Below are positions 11,606-20,092 of a DNA stretch of 64,000 nucleotides, in pieces. The stretch comes from Haladaptatus salinisoli. Its GTDB lineage: Archaea; Halobacteriota; Halobacteria; Halobacteriales; Haladaptataceae. The notes below the pieces were generated by a model that saw nothing but the letters and a program-made list of their open reading frames with translations, was not told the origin of the DNA and did not search any database. The number at the start of each line of letters is the position of its first letter. Position 1 is the first letter of the stretch. The stretch spans positions 1,972,823-2,036,822 of the forward strand of contig NZ_CP085327.1 of assembly GCF_020614375.1 (NCBI RefSeq), written 5' to 3'. A program made the position numbers and the translations under genes.

Positions 11606-12022
11606 ATGGGCGTCAAGATTCGTTTGACGGCGGTCGAGGAAATTCCGGAGAACGGTTCGTTCCTGTTCACGGTTCGAGAGCGCGACGGGACGCGAGAGGA
11701 GGTGATTCTGGTCCGGGGCGAGGGCTGCATCGAAGCGTGGAAGAACTTCTGTCAGCACGAGACCGACCAGCGACTCGACCGCGGATTCGGCGCGGCGATG
11801 CGGGAGGGCGAGATTATCTGCCCCAAACACGGTTCGATGTTCGACGCCTGCTCCGGCTACTGCGACAACGGGAAAGCCGCCGGTTCGACGCTGGTTCCCG
11901 TGGACGTGACCGTCGACGACGGGGTCGTCTACCTGACCGACGACGAGTGTGCGTTCCTCCACGAGGGCGGTATCGAGGACGACGACGGGATGCCGGGGTC
12001 GTCGTCGCACCTAACGTTTTAG
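11606..12022 (+). CDS. Rieske [2Fe-2S] ferredoxin-like protein
   Basis: A 138-residue soluble Rieske protein. The cluster ligands are C49-x-H51 (NFCQHETD) and C72-x2-H75 (CPKHGSMF), the standard two-box motif. It has no membrane anchor or catalytic domain, so it is a small electron carrier of the type linked to oxygenases or nitrite-reductase small subunits rather than to a bc complex. The neighbouring VOC gene on the same strand could be a functional partner, but that is only positional. Confidence 0.93.
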   Translation: MGVKIRLTAVEEIPENGSFLFTVRERDGTREEVILVRGEGCIEAWKNFCQHETDQRLDRGFGAAMREGEIICPKHGSMFDACSGYCDNGKAAGSTLVPVDVTVDDGVVYLTDDECAFLHEGGIEDDDGMPGSSSHLTF

Positions 12023-12074
12023 ATCGCATCCCGGTCGTCTCCCCCGTCTTCACCGTCGTCGCGCCCGCTTCGTA

Positions 12075-13310
12075 TCAACAGATAACCGTCTCCCCGAGTT
12101 CGGGCGCGCTCGCGTCGTACCCCTCGCTCCGCAGTTCCTCGGCGAACGCCCCGCACCTGTCGCCGTGGTTCACGAGCACGCGCGAGTCGCGGTACGATTC
12201 CAAGAGCGCGAGCAGTCCGTCGCGGTCCGCGTGCGCCGAGAAGTCGAACTGTTCGACATGCGCGCTGACGGGCATCACCCGTCCGTCTATCTCCGCGCGC
12301 CCCGAGTCCAGCAGTTCGCGTCCGGGCGTCCCCTCGACCTGATACCCCGTCATCGCGAGTTTGTTGACCGGGTTCGAGCGAATTTCGGGGATGTAGGTCA
12401 TCGCCGGGCCGCCGGAAAGCATCCCGGAGGTGGTGACGATGACCGCGTTCTTCGCCGCGATTCGCCTCCGCTGTCCGTCTCTTCCGGTCACGAATCGGGC
12501 GTTCGAAATCGCCCGCCGGAGGGCGTCGGCGTCGCGGACGAACGCCGGGTGTCGGCGGAACGTCCGCGTCACTCGCTTTCCCATCCCGTCGACGTAGCAG
12601 TCGATGTCGTGGGCGTCGCAGACCAATAGCATCTCCTGCGTGCGTCCGATGGCGAAGGCGGGGACGACCACCGTGCCGCCCTCCCAGAGCGTCGTCTTCA
12701 CGCTCTCCGCGAACCGCTCCTCGACCGCTCTCCTGTCGTCGTGTTCCACGTCGGAGTAGGTGCTCTCGCAGATGACGACGTCGGCGTCCGGCCGCGCCGC
12801 GGTGCCGGACAGCAACCGCTGGTCCCCGGTGTGGAAGTCGGCGGTGTAGAGCAGGCTGGTTTCGCCGTCGTCCACGAGAACGTGCGCGCTCCCGGGGATG
12901 TGTCCCGCGTCGAAGAACGTCACCTCGTGACCCGCGGCGTCGAACGGTTCGCGGTAGCCGTGCGTCTCCGAGACCTGCGTGACGCGTCGAATCTCCTCCT
13001 CGGTGAACGGGCAGTCGTAGCTCCCGCCGTGCAGTTTCAAGGTGTCCCGCGCGAGCAACAGCGTCAGCTCGCGGGTCGGCGGCGTCCAGTGAATCGTCGG
13101 GCGGGCGTCGCCGGAGAGGAGCGACGGAATCGCCCCGACGTGGTCCAGGTGGCCGTGGGAGACGACGACCGCGTCGGGGTCGACGTCGCCGACCGGAAAC
13201 CGAGGCGGATTTCCCGTCAGCATCCCGTAATCGAGCAAGAGGGAGTCGTTGACGAGCACGGCGCTCCGACCGACCTCGCGCGCCCCGCCGAGAAACTCGA
13301 TGTCCATCAC
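12075..13310 (-). CDS. Beta-CASP metallo-beta-lactamase ribonuclease
   Basis: A 411-residue protein of the CPSF/RNase J superfamily. The MBL motif SHGHLDH is at residues 51-57, with further ligands in DAGHIPGSAH and YTADFHTGD. The beta-CASP half includes CESTYSD, VPAFAIGRTQEM and the C-terminal SAHADRDGL and VNHGD motifs. It lacks the N-terminal KH domains of archaeal CPSF1 (FttA), so it is the shorter paralogue of unknown RNA target. The first two codons are both ATG, and either could be the start. Confidence 0.93.
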   Translation of the reverse strand: MMDIEFLGGAREVGRSAVLVNDSLLLDYGMLTGNPPRFPVGDVDPDAVVVSHGHLDHVGAIPSLLSGDARPTIHWTPPTRELTLLLARDTLKLHGGSYDCPFTEEEIRRVTQVSETHGYREPFDAAGHEVTFFDAGHIPGSAHVLVDDGETSLLYTADFHTGDQRLLSGTAARPDADVVICESTYSDVEHDDRRAVEERFAESVKTTLWEGGTVVVPAFAIGRTQEMLLVCDAHDIDCYVDGMGKRVTRTFRRHPAFVRDADALRRAISNARFVTGRDGQRRRIAAKNAVIVTTSGMLSGGPAMTYIPEIRSNPVNKLAMTGYQVEGTPGRELLDSGRAEIDGRVMPVSAHVEQFDFSAHADRDGLLALLESYRDSRVLVNHGDRCGAFAEELRSEGYDASAPELGETVIC

Positions 13311-13424
13311 CGAACGTTACTCGTCGGACGCCTTTTCGTCCGTCGGTTCGGGTTTTCGAGCGGAGGCCGCCGTCGGCGATTTATAACGATTGTGCCTTTT
13401 TCCTATATTACAACGGTATGTACA

Positions 13425-13451
13425 TTTAAGAAAAATACACGTTACAGTAAC
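13425..13451 (+). promoter_or_regulatory. TATA-like element and perfect palindrome
   Basis: An AT-rich element TTTAAGAAAAA (from about 13425) is followed by the perfect 11-base palindrome GTTACAGTAAC (13441-13451). The palindrome lies where transcription of the small gene at 13468 should begin, so it could be an operator for a dimeric regulator. This is seen as sequence symmetry only. Confidence 0.4.
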
Positions 13452-13467
13452 ACGATAGTTCACGTGC

Positions 13468-13602
13468 ATGTCGGAGAACACCGCACAAGCGTATCTCGCA
13501 GAGCACCCACGAATGATCGGCGTCCTGTTCGCCATCTGTCTCGCCGCGTCGGCGGCCGGAAACGCGGCGGCGGCGGCGGGCGGCGCGAATCCCGGACCGT
13601 AA
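13468..13602 (+). CDS. 44-residue peptide, DUF7503-like
   Basis: A 44-residue protein beginning MSENTAQAYLAEHPRMIGVL. It has a short conserved head, one hydrophobic segment (about residues 17-33) and a Gly/Ala-rich tail ending NPGP. This head-plus-hydrophobic pattern is typical of the short haloarchaeal proteins classed as DUF7503. It may be a tiny membrane or secreted peptide. It ends five bases before the stop of the convergent CHAT protease gene, and has an AT-rich promoter with a palindrome. Confidence 0.8.
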   Translation: MSENTAQAYLAEHPRMIGVLFAICLAASAAGNAAAAAGGANPGP

Positions 13603-13607
13603 ACCGA

Positions 13608-15686
13608 CTACAGGTCGGAGACGGAGAGTTCGTCGCTCCAGTAGAGTTTGTCGTCGATTTTAACGGGGAGGAGTTCGAGATCTAACACCGGTTCGAGTTC
13701 TCTCGCGGAGAGGTGAAACTCCGTCAATAGGCCGGATGCGAGGTAATGCGTCGAATCATCTTCGATCTCCGATTCGACGATCGTTCCGAGTCCGTAGTGT
13801 GCGGCGGGATACGTGTAGTGTTCGAGGAGGTACGTATCCCCGCTGCGCTCGATTCGGAACATCATCGGAGCGCCGCTCTCCCCCTCGCAGAGCGTTAGCC
13901 CCCCGTCCCCGATGGTGATGTACTCGGTTCCGACGACGACCTCCTCTTTCGCTATCGAGAGCGCCGCGCGGAGCGAGAACCCGGAGTTCAGCAGTCGGGC
14001 GAGCGCCCGCCCGACCTTCGTCGCGGGGGTGTTGACGACCTCCGCCAGCGTCACGACGCCTCCCCGACTCCCCTTCTCGATGAGCGTCGCACCCTGCTCG
14101 TAGGAGCGACAGGCGTTCAGGAGGAACGCGTCGACGTTCACCTCGTCGAGCGAGCGCGCGTCGAGGTAGCCGTCGGCGCAGCGGAATCCCTCCTTGTCGA
14201 CGTGGCCGATGTAGTGAACGAAGTCGGCGTCGGTTGTGAACAGCGCGGTCAGTTCGCCGGTCGTCACCTCCTCGTGTATCGACACGTCGTAGTTGATGAA
14301 ATCGCGCAGCCCGTAGAACTCGCCGACGACGTTCTCTTCGGCCATCTTCCGGTCGTTGCAGACGACGTGAATCGTCAGCGCCGAGTCGTCGGGCGGGGTC
14401 CGCTCGACCTGCCGCCGGAGCGATTCGAGCGTTACCTTGTTGGCCCCGACGGGATAGCCGTTTCCGACCCACGCGTGCTCCATCGTCTCCACCGGTTCGA
14501 CCTGGAACATCTCCTCGTCGTCCCAGTCCCACGCGTCGCTCGCACCGCGGGTGAAATCGCCCGCGGCCACGGCCGACCGCGTGAACTCGTCGAATATCTC
14601 CGGCGTCGGCGCGACGGTGTGTTGCCGCGGATTCCGCGGCGTTCGCAGGAGCGAGAGTTCGTCGGCGAAGTAGGAGAGCGCGGGGAGATTCTCCGCGGTC
14701 GGGACGACGTCGGTCGTCAAGTGCCAGTCCAGAACGTGCGGTTCGAGCGTCTCGAACGGTACCGAGAGGTACGCGGTCAACTGGTCCGCGAGCGGGCGTC
14801 CGTACAGGTCGGCGAAATCGAGATCGACCAGCGGTTCGACCCGTTGGCGCTCGTGGAGGTCGACCCGATAGTAGCCCTCGGTTCGAACGAGACAGTCGAG
14901 GAAGAACGCCTGTCGAAGCACGCGGTTGACCGTCGCCTCGTAGCCGCCGGGGCCGTCGAGCGAGCGTTCGAAGCCGTCGGCGACGAGGCGGGGATCGGCG
15001 CCGGGGACGAGTTTCGCCCCGAGATAGTACGCGAGCGACGCCGCCGGATAGACGTGTTCGCGGTCGGGCGGCACGACGAGTTCGACGCCCGTCTCCGGGC
15101 GCTCGATGCCGGGCGGAACCGAAAACCGGTCGCCCAGTTTCACGAGCGGGGGGTGGCCGCGCAGCGTTGGAAACGACCGCTCGGGGCTGGTGGTCTTCAG
15201 CGCCGACCCGAACAGCGATATCGCGCGCATCGCGTCCTCGACGTCGTCGGTGACGGTTATCGTTCCCGCCGGACGGTCGTGGAAGGACCGCGCGCCGATG
15301 CGGACGCGCCGAGTTCCGTCGAATCGCACGGTGACGGACGTCCCGCCGGGACGCAGTTCGAGCCGCCCCTCCGCGGCGACGTAGAGCTTCATCGGCGTGC
15401 TGTTGAGTTCGAGCAGGTACGCTCCGGCGGCGAACGTCCGGTCGTCGCTCGTCGTCGCGTCCGTGACCATCGTTCCGTCTTGCGTTCGGACGACCGTGGA
15501 GACGAGTTTCGGAATCTCGATGGACGCGGTTTCGAGGCCGATGGCGGTGTCCACCGGGAAGTAAAATTCGGACGCTGCGACCGGTTCCGGCGTAATCGGT
15601 TCGTCGGTGTAGAGTTCGAACCGGACGTTCTCGATGGGGTCGAAGATGGCGAGTCCCGGACGCCGGTCGAGCGTGTCGAACTCCAT
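13608..15686 (-). CDS. CHAT domain (caspase-like) protease
   Basis: A 692-residue protein. Residues 1-150 are beta-rich; about 150-440 are unrecognised; the CHAT peptidase domain is about 440-640. It shows FVHYIGHVDKEG with catalytic His about 495 and FLLNACRSYEQG with catalytic Cys about 526, then GGVVTLAEVVNTPATKVG, typical of the CHAT/caspase fold. CHAT proteins are activated cysteine peptidases in conflict or regulated-death systems (for example TPR-CHAT of type III-E CRISPR) and in signalling. No CRISPR or TPR unit is nearby. The ATG at 15686 is preferred over the GTG at 15731. Confidence 0.85.
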   Translation of the reverse strand: MEFDTLDRRPGLAIFDPIENVRFELYTDEPITPEPVAASEFYFPVDTAIGLETASIEIPKLVSTVVRTQDGTMVTDATTSDDRTFAAGAYLLELNSTPMKLYVAAEGRLELRPGGTSVTVRFDGTRRVRIGARSFHDRPAGTITVTDDVEDAMRAISLFGSALKTTSPERSFPTLRGHPPLVKLGDRFSVPPGIERPETGVELVVPPDREHVYPAASLAYYLGAKLVPGADPRLVADGFERSLDGPGGYEATVNRVLRQAFFLDCLVRTEGYYRVDLHERQRVEPLVDLDFADLYGRPLADQLTAYLSVPFETLEPHVLDWHLTTDVVPTAENLPALSYFADELSLLRTPRNPRQHTVAPTPEIFDEFTRSAVAAGDFTRGASDAWDWDDEEMFQVEPVETMEHAWVGNGYPVGANKVTLESLRRQVERTPPDDSALTIHVVCNDRKMAEENVVGEFYGLRDFINYDVSIHEEVTTGELTALFTTDADFVHYIGHVDKEGFRCADGYLDARSLDEVNVDAFLLNACRSYEQGATLIEKGSRGGVVTLAEVVNTPATKVGRALARLLNSGFSLRAALSIAKEEVVVGTEYITIGDGGLTLCEGESGAPMMFRIERSGDTYLLEHYTYPAAHYGLGTIVESEIEDDSTHYLASGLLTEFHLSARELEPVLDLELLPVKIDDKLYWSDELSVSDL

Positions 15687-15919
15687 TCGTGTCCTCACCC
15701 AGTTCTGCCAGCCGTATAGTTCTGCCCGCACCGTCGTTCGCCGCGTTCGGGCACGGCGTTTCGTCCAGCTCCGATTCCGGTCCGTTCCGGAGTTCGATAC
15801 GCGCGCCGAACGGTAATCGTTATCGTATCACATTCCGTATTGATAAAGGTATTGGAGGAGTCCCCCGCGACGAACGGTACGTCGCCGTCTTTCGTTCGAA
15901 CCCGTACGAGACGCCGAGT

Positions 15920-16744
15920 TCACGCGACGAGCAGGAACGCACCGCCGAGCACCGCCAACGAGCCGAGACCGATGCAGACCGCCCAGAAGGAGACGCGCTC
16001 TACGACCCGCATCAGCGCGTCGATGGTGAGGTAGCCGACGACGGCGCTGGCGGCGAGCGCCACCGCCGCCGCACCGGGTTCGACCGCCGGGAGACTGCCG
16101 GTGTCGAGGACGACCAGCACGCCCGCTCCCGCGGCCGCCGGGATGCTGAGCAGGAAGGAGAGGCGGAAGGCGCTGGGTCCGTCGTGACCGCGGAACAGGA
16201 GCGCGCTCGCGGTCGTACCCGAGCGGGAGACGCCGGGGATGATTGCGATCCCCTGCATCGCGCCGACGAGCACCGCGTCGAGCAAGTCCGGCGACTCCCG
16301 GCCGCCCATATCGAGGCTGTCCACCGTGCGGAGGAGGACGCCGGTGCCTATCAGGAGAACGCCGATGAGCGCGACGAATCCGCCGCCCGCCAGTGTGGGG
16401 ACGATCTTGTAGAGGGTAAAGTACGCGAGGAGGCCGACGACGCCCGAGACGACCGTGGCGACGGCGAGGAACGTGAGTTCTGCGCGGTCGCCCTCGAAGG
16501 CCGAGGGGGGCCGCCAGCGCGGAAGTTCCCGGAGGACGTCCTCGAGTTCGCCGCGGTAGTAGACCGCCGCTGCGATGGCGGTTCCGGCGTGTAAGAACAG
16601 CGAGAATCGCACCGCGGCCTCCGGCGCGGTTCCGACCGCGGTGAGAAAGAGGGTGATGTTCCCTTCGCTGGAGATGGGGAGCCACTCGAAGATGCCTTGG
16701 AGGACTCCGGCGAGGAGCGCGATGAGGAGCGAGCGGTCGACCAT
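15920..16744 (-). CDS. uppP: UppP/BacA-type polyprenyl-diphosphatase
   Basis: A 274-residue integral membrane phosphatase with about eight helices. Diagnostic motifs are LQGIFEWLPISSEG near the N terminus (Glu-rich motif 1) and IPGVSRSGTTAS (about residues 165-176), both needed for polyprenyl diphosphate hydrolysis. In archaea it would regenerate the lipid-phosphate carrier used in glycan assembly. It follows the AlkP-like gene on the same strand and borders the glycan-polymerase and sugar-transferase genes, which supports a role in surface polysaccharide or glycoprotein synthesis. Confidence 0.93.
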   Translation of the reverse strand: MVDRSLLIALLAGVLQGIFEWLPISSEGNITLFLTAVGTAPEAAVRFSLFLHAGTAIAAAVYYRGELEDVLRELPRWRPPSAFEGDRAELTFLAVATVVSGVVGLLAYFTLYKIVPTLAGGGFVALIGVLLIGTGVLLRTVDSLDMGGRESPDLLDAVLVGAMQGIAIIPGVSRSGTTASALLFRGHDGPSAFRLSFLLSIPAAAGAGVLVVLDTGSLPAVEPGAAAVALAASAVVGYLTIDALMRVVERVSFWAVCIGLGSLAVLGGAFLLVA

Positions 16745-16867
16745 GTCGAAGGTGGGTCGGGCGGAAGTGAAAGGTGATTCGGTTTCGGCGCACTCCTGTT
16801 AGCGAACCATCCTCTCAGGGCGTTTACCTGCTCGGTTCGTCGTTTCGTAGCGGCCGCGTCTCCGCGC

Positions 16868-17776
16868 TCACATCGTGTAGCCGAGGTCCCGGAGCTGCTG
16901 TTCGACCGCCGAATCGTCGTACTCCTCGCCCTGTTCGGGCGGTTCCGAGCGAATTTCCTTGCGCTCCCCGTTCCGCGTGACGAACCACGGTACCTTCACC
17001 AGTTCGTCCATGTACACGCCGTTCGGATGGCCGTACGTTCGAATCGGCGTCGGGAACAGGCGCTCGCCGAGGAGTTCGCCGTGGTCGGCCGAGACGACCG
17101 TTTTTCCGGGGAGTTCCGGGAGGAGTCGCTCGACCTCGTCCAAGACGAGGTCCACGTTCTCCTCGTAGGCGCGTCGGACCAACCCGTCTTCGAAGCCGTA
17201 CTTCGAGGTGATCGCATTCAGTTCGTCCGTCGCGTCGAAGTGCTCCTGGCCGGTTGGGCCGAGAAACGGGTAGTGCGGTTGGACGTAGTGGACGAGAAGC
17301 CGCTTGTCCGGATACTCCTCGGCGGCGTCCATCGCGGCCTCGGTCAGCGTCTCCGGTCGAGCGATGGTGTTCTCCTCGCCTACCCGGTGTTCGTCCTGCC
17401 AGACGCCGACGTGCGCGTGTAGTTCCGAGTTCAACTCGTCCAGTATGTGAACGTAGTTTCCGTTCGCGTCGACGTAGACCACGTCGTGAAGCTCCCGATT
17501 CGAGAAATTCGCCCGAATCCACTCCCGCGTCATGCTCCCCCGCGAGACGCGCGATTCGAGCGTCCCGTCCAGCCTGTCGGCCTTGGCTTCGAACGCGTCG
17601 TACCGACAGGCGTCCAAGATGACGAGGTTATCCCAGTCCTCCTCGAACACGTCGATTCCGTCGTTGTACTGGCCGTCCGTCCGTCGATCGTAGTAGAGTC
17701 GGCTGAGTTGCCGACCGACTGCGTACCTGTCGGGGATGTTGCCCTCTTTGATTCGTCTCAGGGCACGGTCGATCAT
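16868..17776 (-). CDS. Alkaline-phosphatase/sulfatase-superfamily enzyme
   Basis: A 302-residue protein of the AlkP superfamily. LVILDACRYDAFEA (about residues 51-64) supplies the first metal-binding Asp and the nucleophile region. HYVQPHYPFLGP and VVSADHGELLGE (about 245-256) give the other metal ligands. Such proteins are common in haloarchaeal glycosylation clusters and may transfer or remove sulfate or phosphate groups on glycans. There is no signal peptide, so it is predicted cytoplasmic. It is divergent from the O-antigen-ligase-like gene and upstream of uppP. Confidence 0.88.
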   Translation of the reverse strand: MIDRALRRIKEGNIPDRYAVGRQLSRLYYDRRTDGQYNDGIDVFEEDWDNLVILDACRYDAFEAKADRLDGTLESRVSRGSMTREWIRANFSNRELHDVVYVDANGNYVHILDELNSELHAHVGVWQDEHRVGEENTIARPETLTEAAMDAAEEYPDKRLLVHYVQPHYPFLGPTGQEHFDATDELNAITSKYGFEDGLVRRAYEENVDLVLDEVERLLPELPGKTVVSADHGELLGERLFPTPIRTYGHPNGVYMDELVKVPWFVTRNGERKEIRSEPPEQGEEYDDSAVEQQLRDLGYTM

Positions 17777-17903
17777 ACTCGAAAACGGGTCGATAGCCTA
17801 TTTATGTATTGTGTCCGTTCGGCGGAACGACCTCCGCGGGTTCGTTCCGTCGCTCGCCCCGACAATCGTAACGAATGGACTTACCCTCGCAGATAGAATA
17901 CTC

Positions 17904-17928
17904 TTATAGCCCACCCTTGTCTCAGCTA
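17904..17928 (+). promoter_or_regulatory. Promoter of the O-antigen-ligase-like gene
   Basis: A TATA-like TTATAG at about 17904-17909 lies about 27 bases before the ATG at 17934, so the message is probably leaderless. CCCTT (17914-17918) and CTCAGCTA (17921-17928) sit between TATA and start. The same two blocks precede the sugar-transferase gene at 20093. Confidence 0.5.
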
Positions 17929-17933
17929 CTCGT

Positions 17934-19637
17934 ATGGATCTGATTGCATCTAACGATGCGAGAACGAATCCTTGGTCACGGGTGCTCCTCCTCACCGTCA
18001 CTCTCGTTCTGGGTCTCATGTTGGTCGCCCCGCTCTTCCGCGTCTTCGTTCGGCTCACCGGACTTCCCCTCCCGCTCCCGCTGCTGTGGGGCGTCGGATT
18101 CGCCGGACTCGCCTACGCGGCGGTCGTCGCCCGCGAGCGAGCGTGGATACTCGGAGGCATCGTCGCGCTGGTCGTCTTCGCCACCTTCAACGCCGACGTA
18201 CCGTTCATGGCGGCGGCGCATCGATACCCCAAGGACGTGGTCGCTCGTCTCCTCCTCGTCCACTTCCCGCTCGCGTACCTCTGCGCGGTGGCGGTCGCGA
18301 AGGGCTGGTATCGAGACTCGGCGAGCGTCCCCGTCTACCTCCTCGCGGGCTTCGTCGCGGCGACCCTGCTCTCCGCGCTCCTCGGCGTCCGCCCGAGGCT
18401 CGTTCCGGCCGGGTTCTTCGTCCTCTACGCGGTCGAACTGGTCGCGCTCGTCTGGCTCGTCGAAACCGCCATCGCTCGCGATCTCGTCGCGCCGCGCCAG
18501 CTCGCGGTCGTCTTCCTCATCGCGGTAATCGGCCACTCGCTCGTCGGCGTCGCGCAATTCCTCAATCAGGACCCGTTCGGCATGACGTACCTCGGCGAGG
18601 GTGGCATGCACAACCGGGTGTGGCTGACGCTTCCGCTCGCGGGAACCTTCAGCATCGGCCCGTTCGTCGCCGGATTCACGGGGATATCGTTCACGCTCGC
18701 CGTCTTCTGTACGGCCGCGGTACCGCTCGCGATCGGGATGGCGTTTCGGGCGCGCGACTGGCGGCGTCCCGCGCTCGTCGCGGGGCTCGTTCTACTGGTC
18801 GTCATCATCAGATTCTCGGCGTCCGATTCGGTTCGCGGCGCGTTTCTGCTGACGCTACTGGCCTACGGCGGACTGCTGGCCGTCCTCGCTCGGCGGAACG
18901 CCTCCCCCCTCCGACCGTCGAGGGGGACGGTCGTCCGCGCCGCCTGTCTCACGCTCGTCCTCGTGTCGATCGTCGCGCTGCCGTCGATGGCGTCCGACAC
19001 GTCGTTTTCCATTCCCGACGGCGATTCCGCGTCCGCTCCGACGGACCCCGCTTCGCACGGTCAGTCTCCGTCGACCACGACGACCGAGACGACTACGACC
19101 GAAACGACCGAAACGACCGAAACGACGACCGAGACGGCGACCACGACGCGGGACGCGCCCGAGACGACCGGCGGCGAGGCCACGAAGGAGGTCTCGATTC
19201 CGCTGTTCTCGACGAAACACCTGGGAGTTCGATTCCGCCAGTACGCCGTCGCGCTCGACGTGTTCGCCTCCCACCCCGTCGTCGGCATCGGCGGCATGAA
19301 CTTCGTCCACGTCGCGGAGGAGTACGGACTGCCGGTTCCCGACGGGTACGCGCATCCTCGACTCATCCACAACACCTACCTCGCGCTGCTGACCGAGACC
19401 GGACTGCTCGGGTTCGCGCTGTACGCCGGGGCGATCGCCGTCGTCGGCTACTACGGCTGGCGACTCCTTCGGTCCCGCTCGACCGGGACGCTCCTCGTCG
19501 CCGGAACGCTGGCCGGGCTACTCGGTATCGCGGCGTACTCGTTCTGGAATCCGCAACTCTACAACGCGAAGATCACGTTCGTGTTCTGGATTCTGGCCGC
19601 GACGATATCGGGCGAGTATCGAAAGCGTCGACCGTAA
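17934..19637 (+). CDS. O-antigen ligase/polymerase-like membrane protein
   Basis: A 567-residue protein with about twelve membrane helices. The Wzy/WaaL-type pattern is present: repeated helices, a core near GVAQFLNQDPFG, and a large outer loop followed by ASHPVVGIGGMNFVHVAEEYG and PRLIHNTYLALLTETGLLGF, matching the Wzy_C signature (HNTYL...E.GLLG). The outer loop carries a Thr/Glu-rich tandem stretch (DNA 19069-19150), likely an O-glycosylated linker. Probable role: joining or polymerising lipid-linked oligosaccharides at the outer membrane face. Confidence 0.9.
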   Translation: MDLIASNDARTNPWSRVLLLTVTLVLGLMLVAPLFRVFVRLTGLPLPLPLLWGVGFAGLAYAAVVARERAWILGGIVALVVFATFNADVPFMAAAHRYPKDVVARLLLVHFPLAYLCAVAVAKGWYRDSASVPVYLLAGFVAATLLSALLGVRPRLVPAGFFVLYAVELVALVWLVETAIARDLVAPRQLAVVFLIAVIGHSLVGVAQFLNQDPFGMTYLGEGGMHNRVWLTLPLAGTFSIGPFVAGFTGISFTLAVFCTAAVPLAIGMAFRARDWRRPALVAGLVLLVVIIRFSASDSVRGAFLLTLLAYGGLLAVLARRNASPLRPSRGTVVRAACLTLVLVSIVALPSMASDTSFSIPDGDSASAPTDPASHGQSPSTTTTETTTTETTETTETTTETATTTRDAPETTGGEATKEVSIPLFSTKHLGVRFRQYAVALDVFASHPVVGIGGMNFVHVAEEYGLPVPDGYAHPRLIHNTYLALLTETGLLGFALYAGAIAVVGYYGWRLLRSRSTGTLLVAGTLAGLLGIAAYSFWNPQLYNAKITFVFWILAATISGEYRKRRP

Positions 19638-19729
19638 CGGAGTTCTGCTCGCGGAGGGCGGTTCCTCTATATAAAGACTGTATCGTCTAATCCGACAGTA
19701 CTTATGTTAGTATTCTGTACCGACAGGTA

Positions 19730-19846
19730 ATGGCCCGGGCCGAAATCGAATGGACGGTTCCCGACTTCACCGACTTCTGGAAGGGAATCTGTTTCGCCGC
19801 GCTCCTCTCCCTCTCCCTCTGGTACGTCGTCTTCCTCGCGCTCTAA
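19730..19846 (+). CDS. 38-residue single-helix membrane peptide
   Basis: ATG at 19730 opens a 38-residue frame: a polar head MARAEIEWTVPDFTDFWKG then one membrane helix (ICFAALLSLSLWYVVFLAL) running to the last residue. Codon use is G/C-rich at third positions, and AT-rich promoter-like sequence lies upstream (TATATAAAG near 19671-19679). Its place between the ligase-like gene and the sugar transferase suggests a small accessory subunit of that machinery. No homologous family is recognised. Confidence 0.65.
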   Translation: MARAEIEWTVPDFTDFWKGICFAALLSLSLWYVVFLAL

Positions 19847-20078
19847 CCCCGTTCCGAACCGCTTTTCGGATTCGTTCCGACGCCCCGGAACGCCGTTCGA
19901 CGCACCGACGGAAACGACCGAGTCGGCGACTCCGCCGAGTTCGGACGCGGTCTCCGATACGGCCGGTGCGTTCGACGTTGCAATTTGGAAATGATATAAT
20001 AGAACAATATACATTTCGAGTGTGATATCAAGATTTTTATTAAAATTAGCGGCATACAGCATTTATACAGTACTCCTG
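19847..20078. other. Intergenic region with AT-rich tract
   Basis: The first 140 bases are GC-rich with no convincing gene. From about 19980 the sequence becomes very AT-rich (ATGATATAATAG, ATTTTTATTAAAATTAG), unlike the rest of the cluster. The TATA box of the sugar-transferase gene is at its end. No RNA gene or repeat was seen. Confidence 0.6.
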
Positions 20079-20092
20079 CCCTTACTCAGCTA
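20061..20092 (+). promoter_or_regulatory. Promoter of the sugar-transferase gene
   Basis: ATTTATAC at 20061-20068 is about 27 bases before the ATG at 20093, consistent with a leaderless transcript. CCCTTACTCAGCTA at 20079-20092 repeats the element found at the same place before the gene at 17934. Confidence 0.55.

Noticed and set aside
19069..19150. Tandem ACGACCGAAACG-type repeats
   Set aside because: Not a CRISPR array or mobile repeat; they encode a Thr/Glu-rich linker inside the O-antigen-ligase-like protein.
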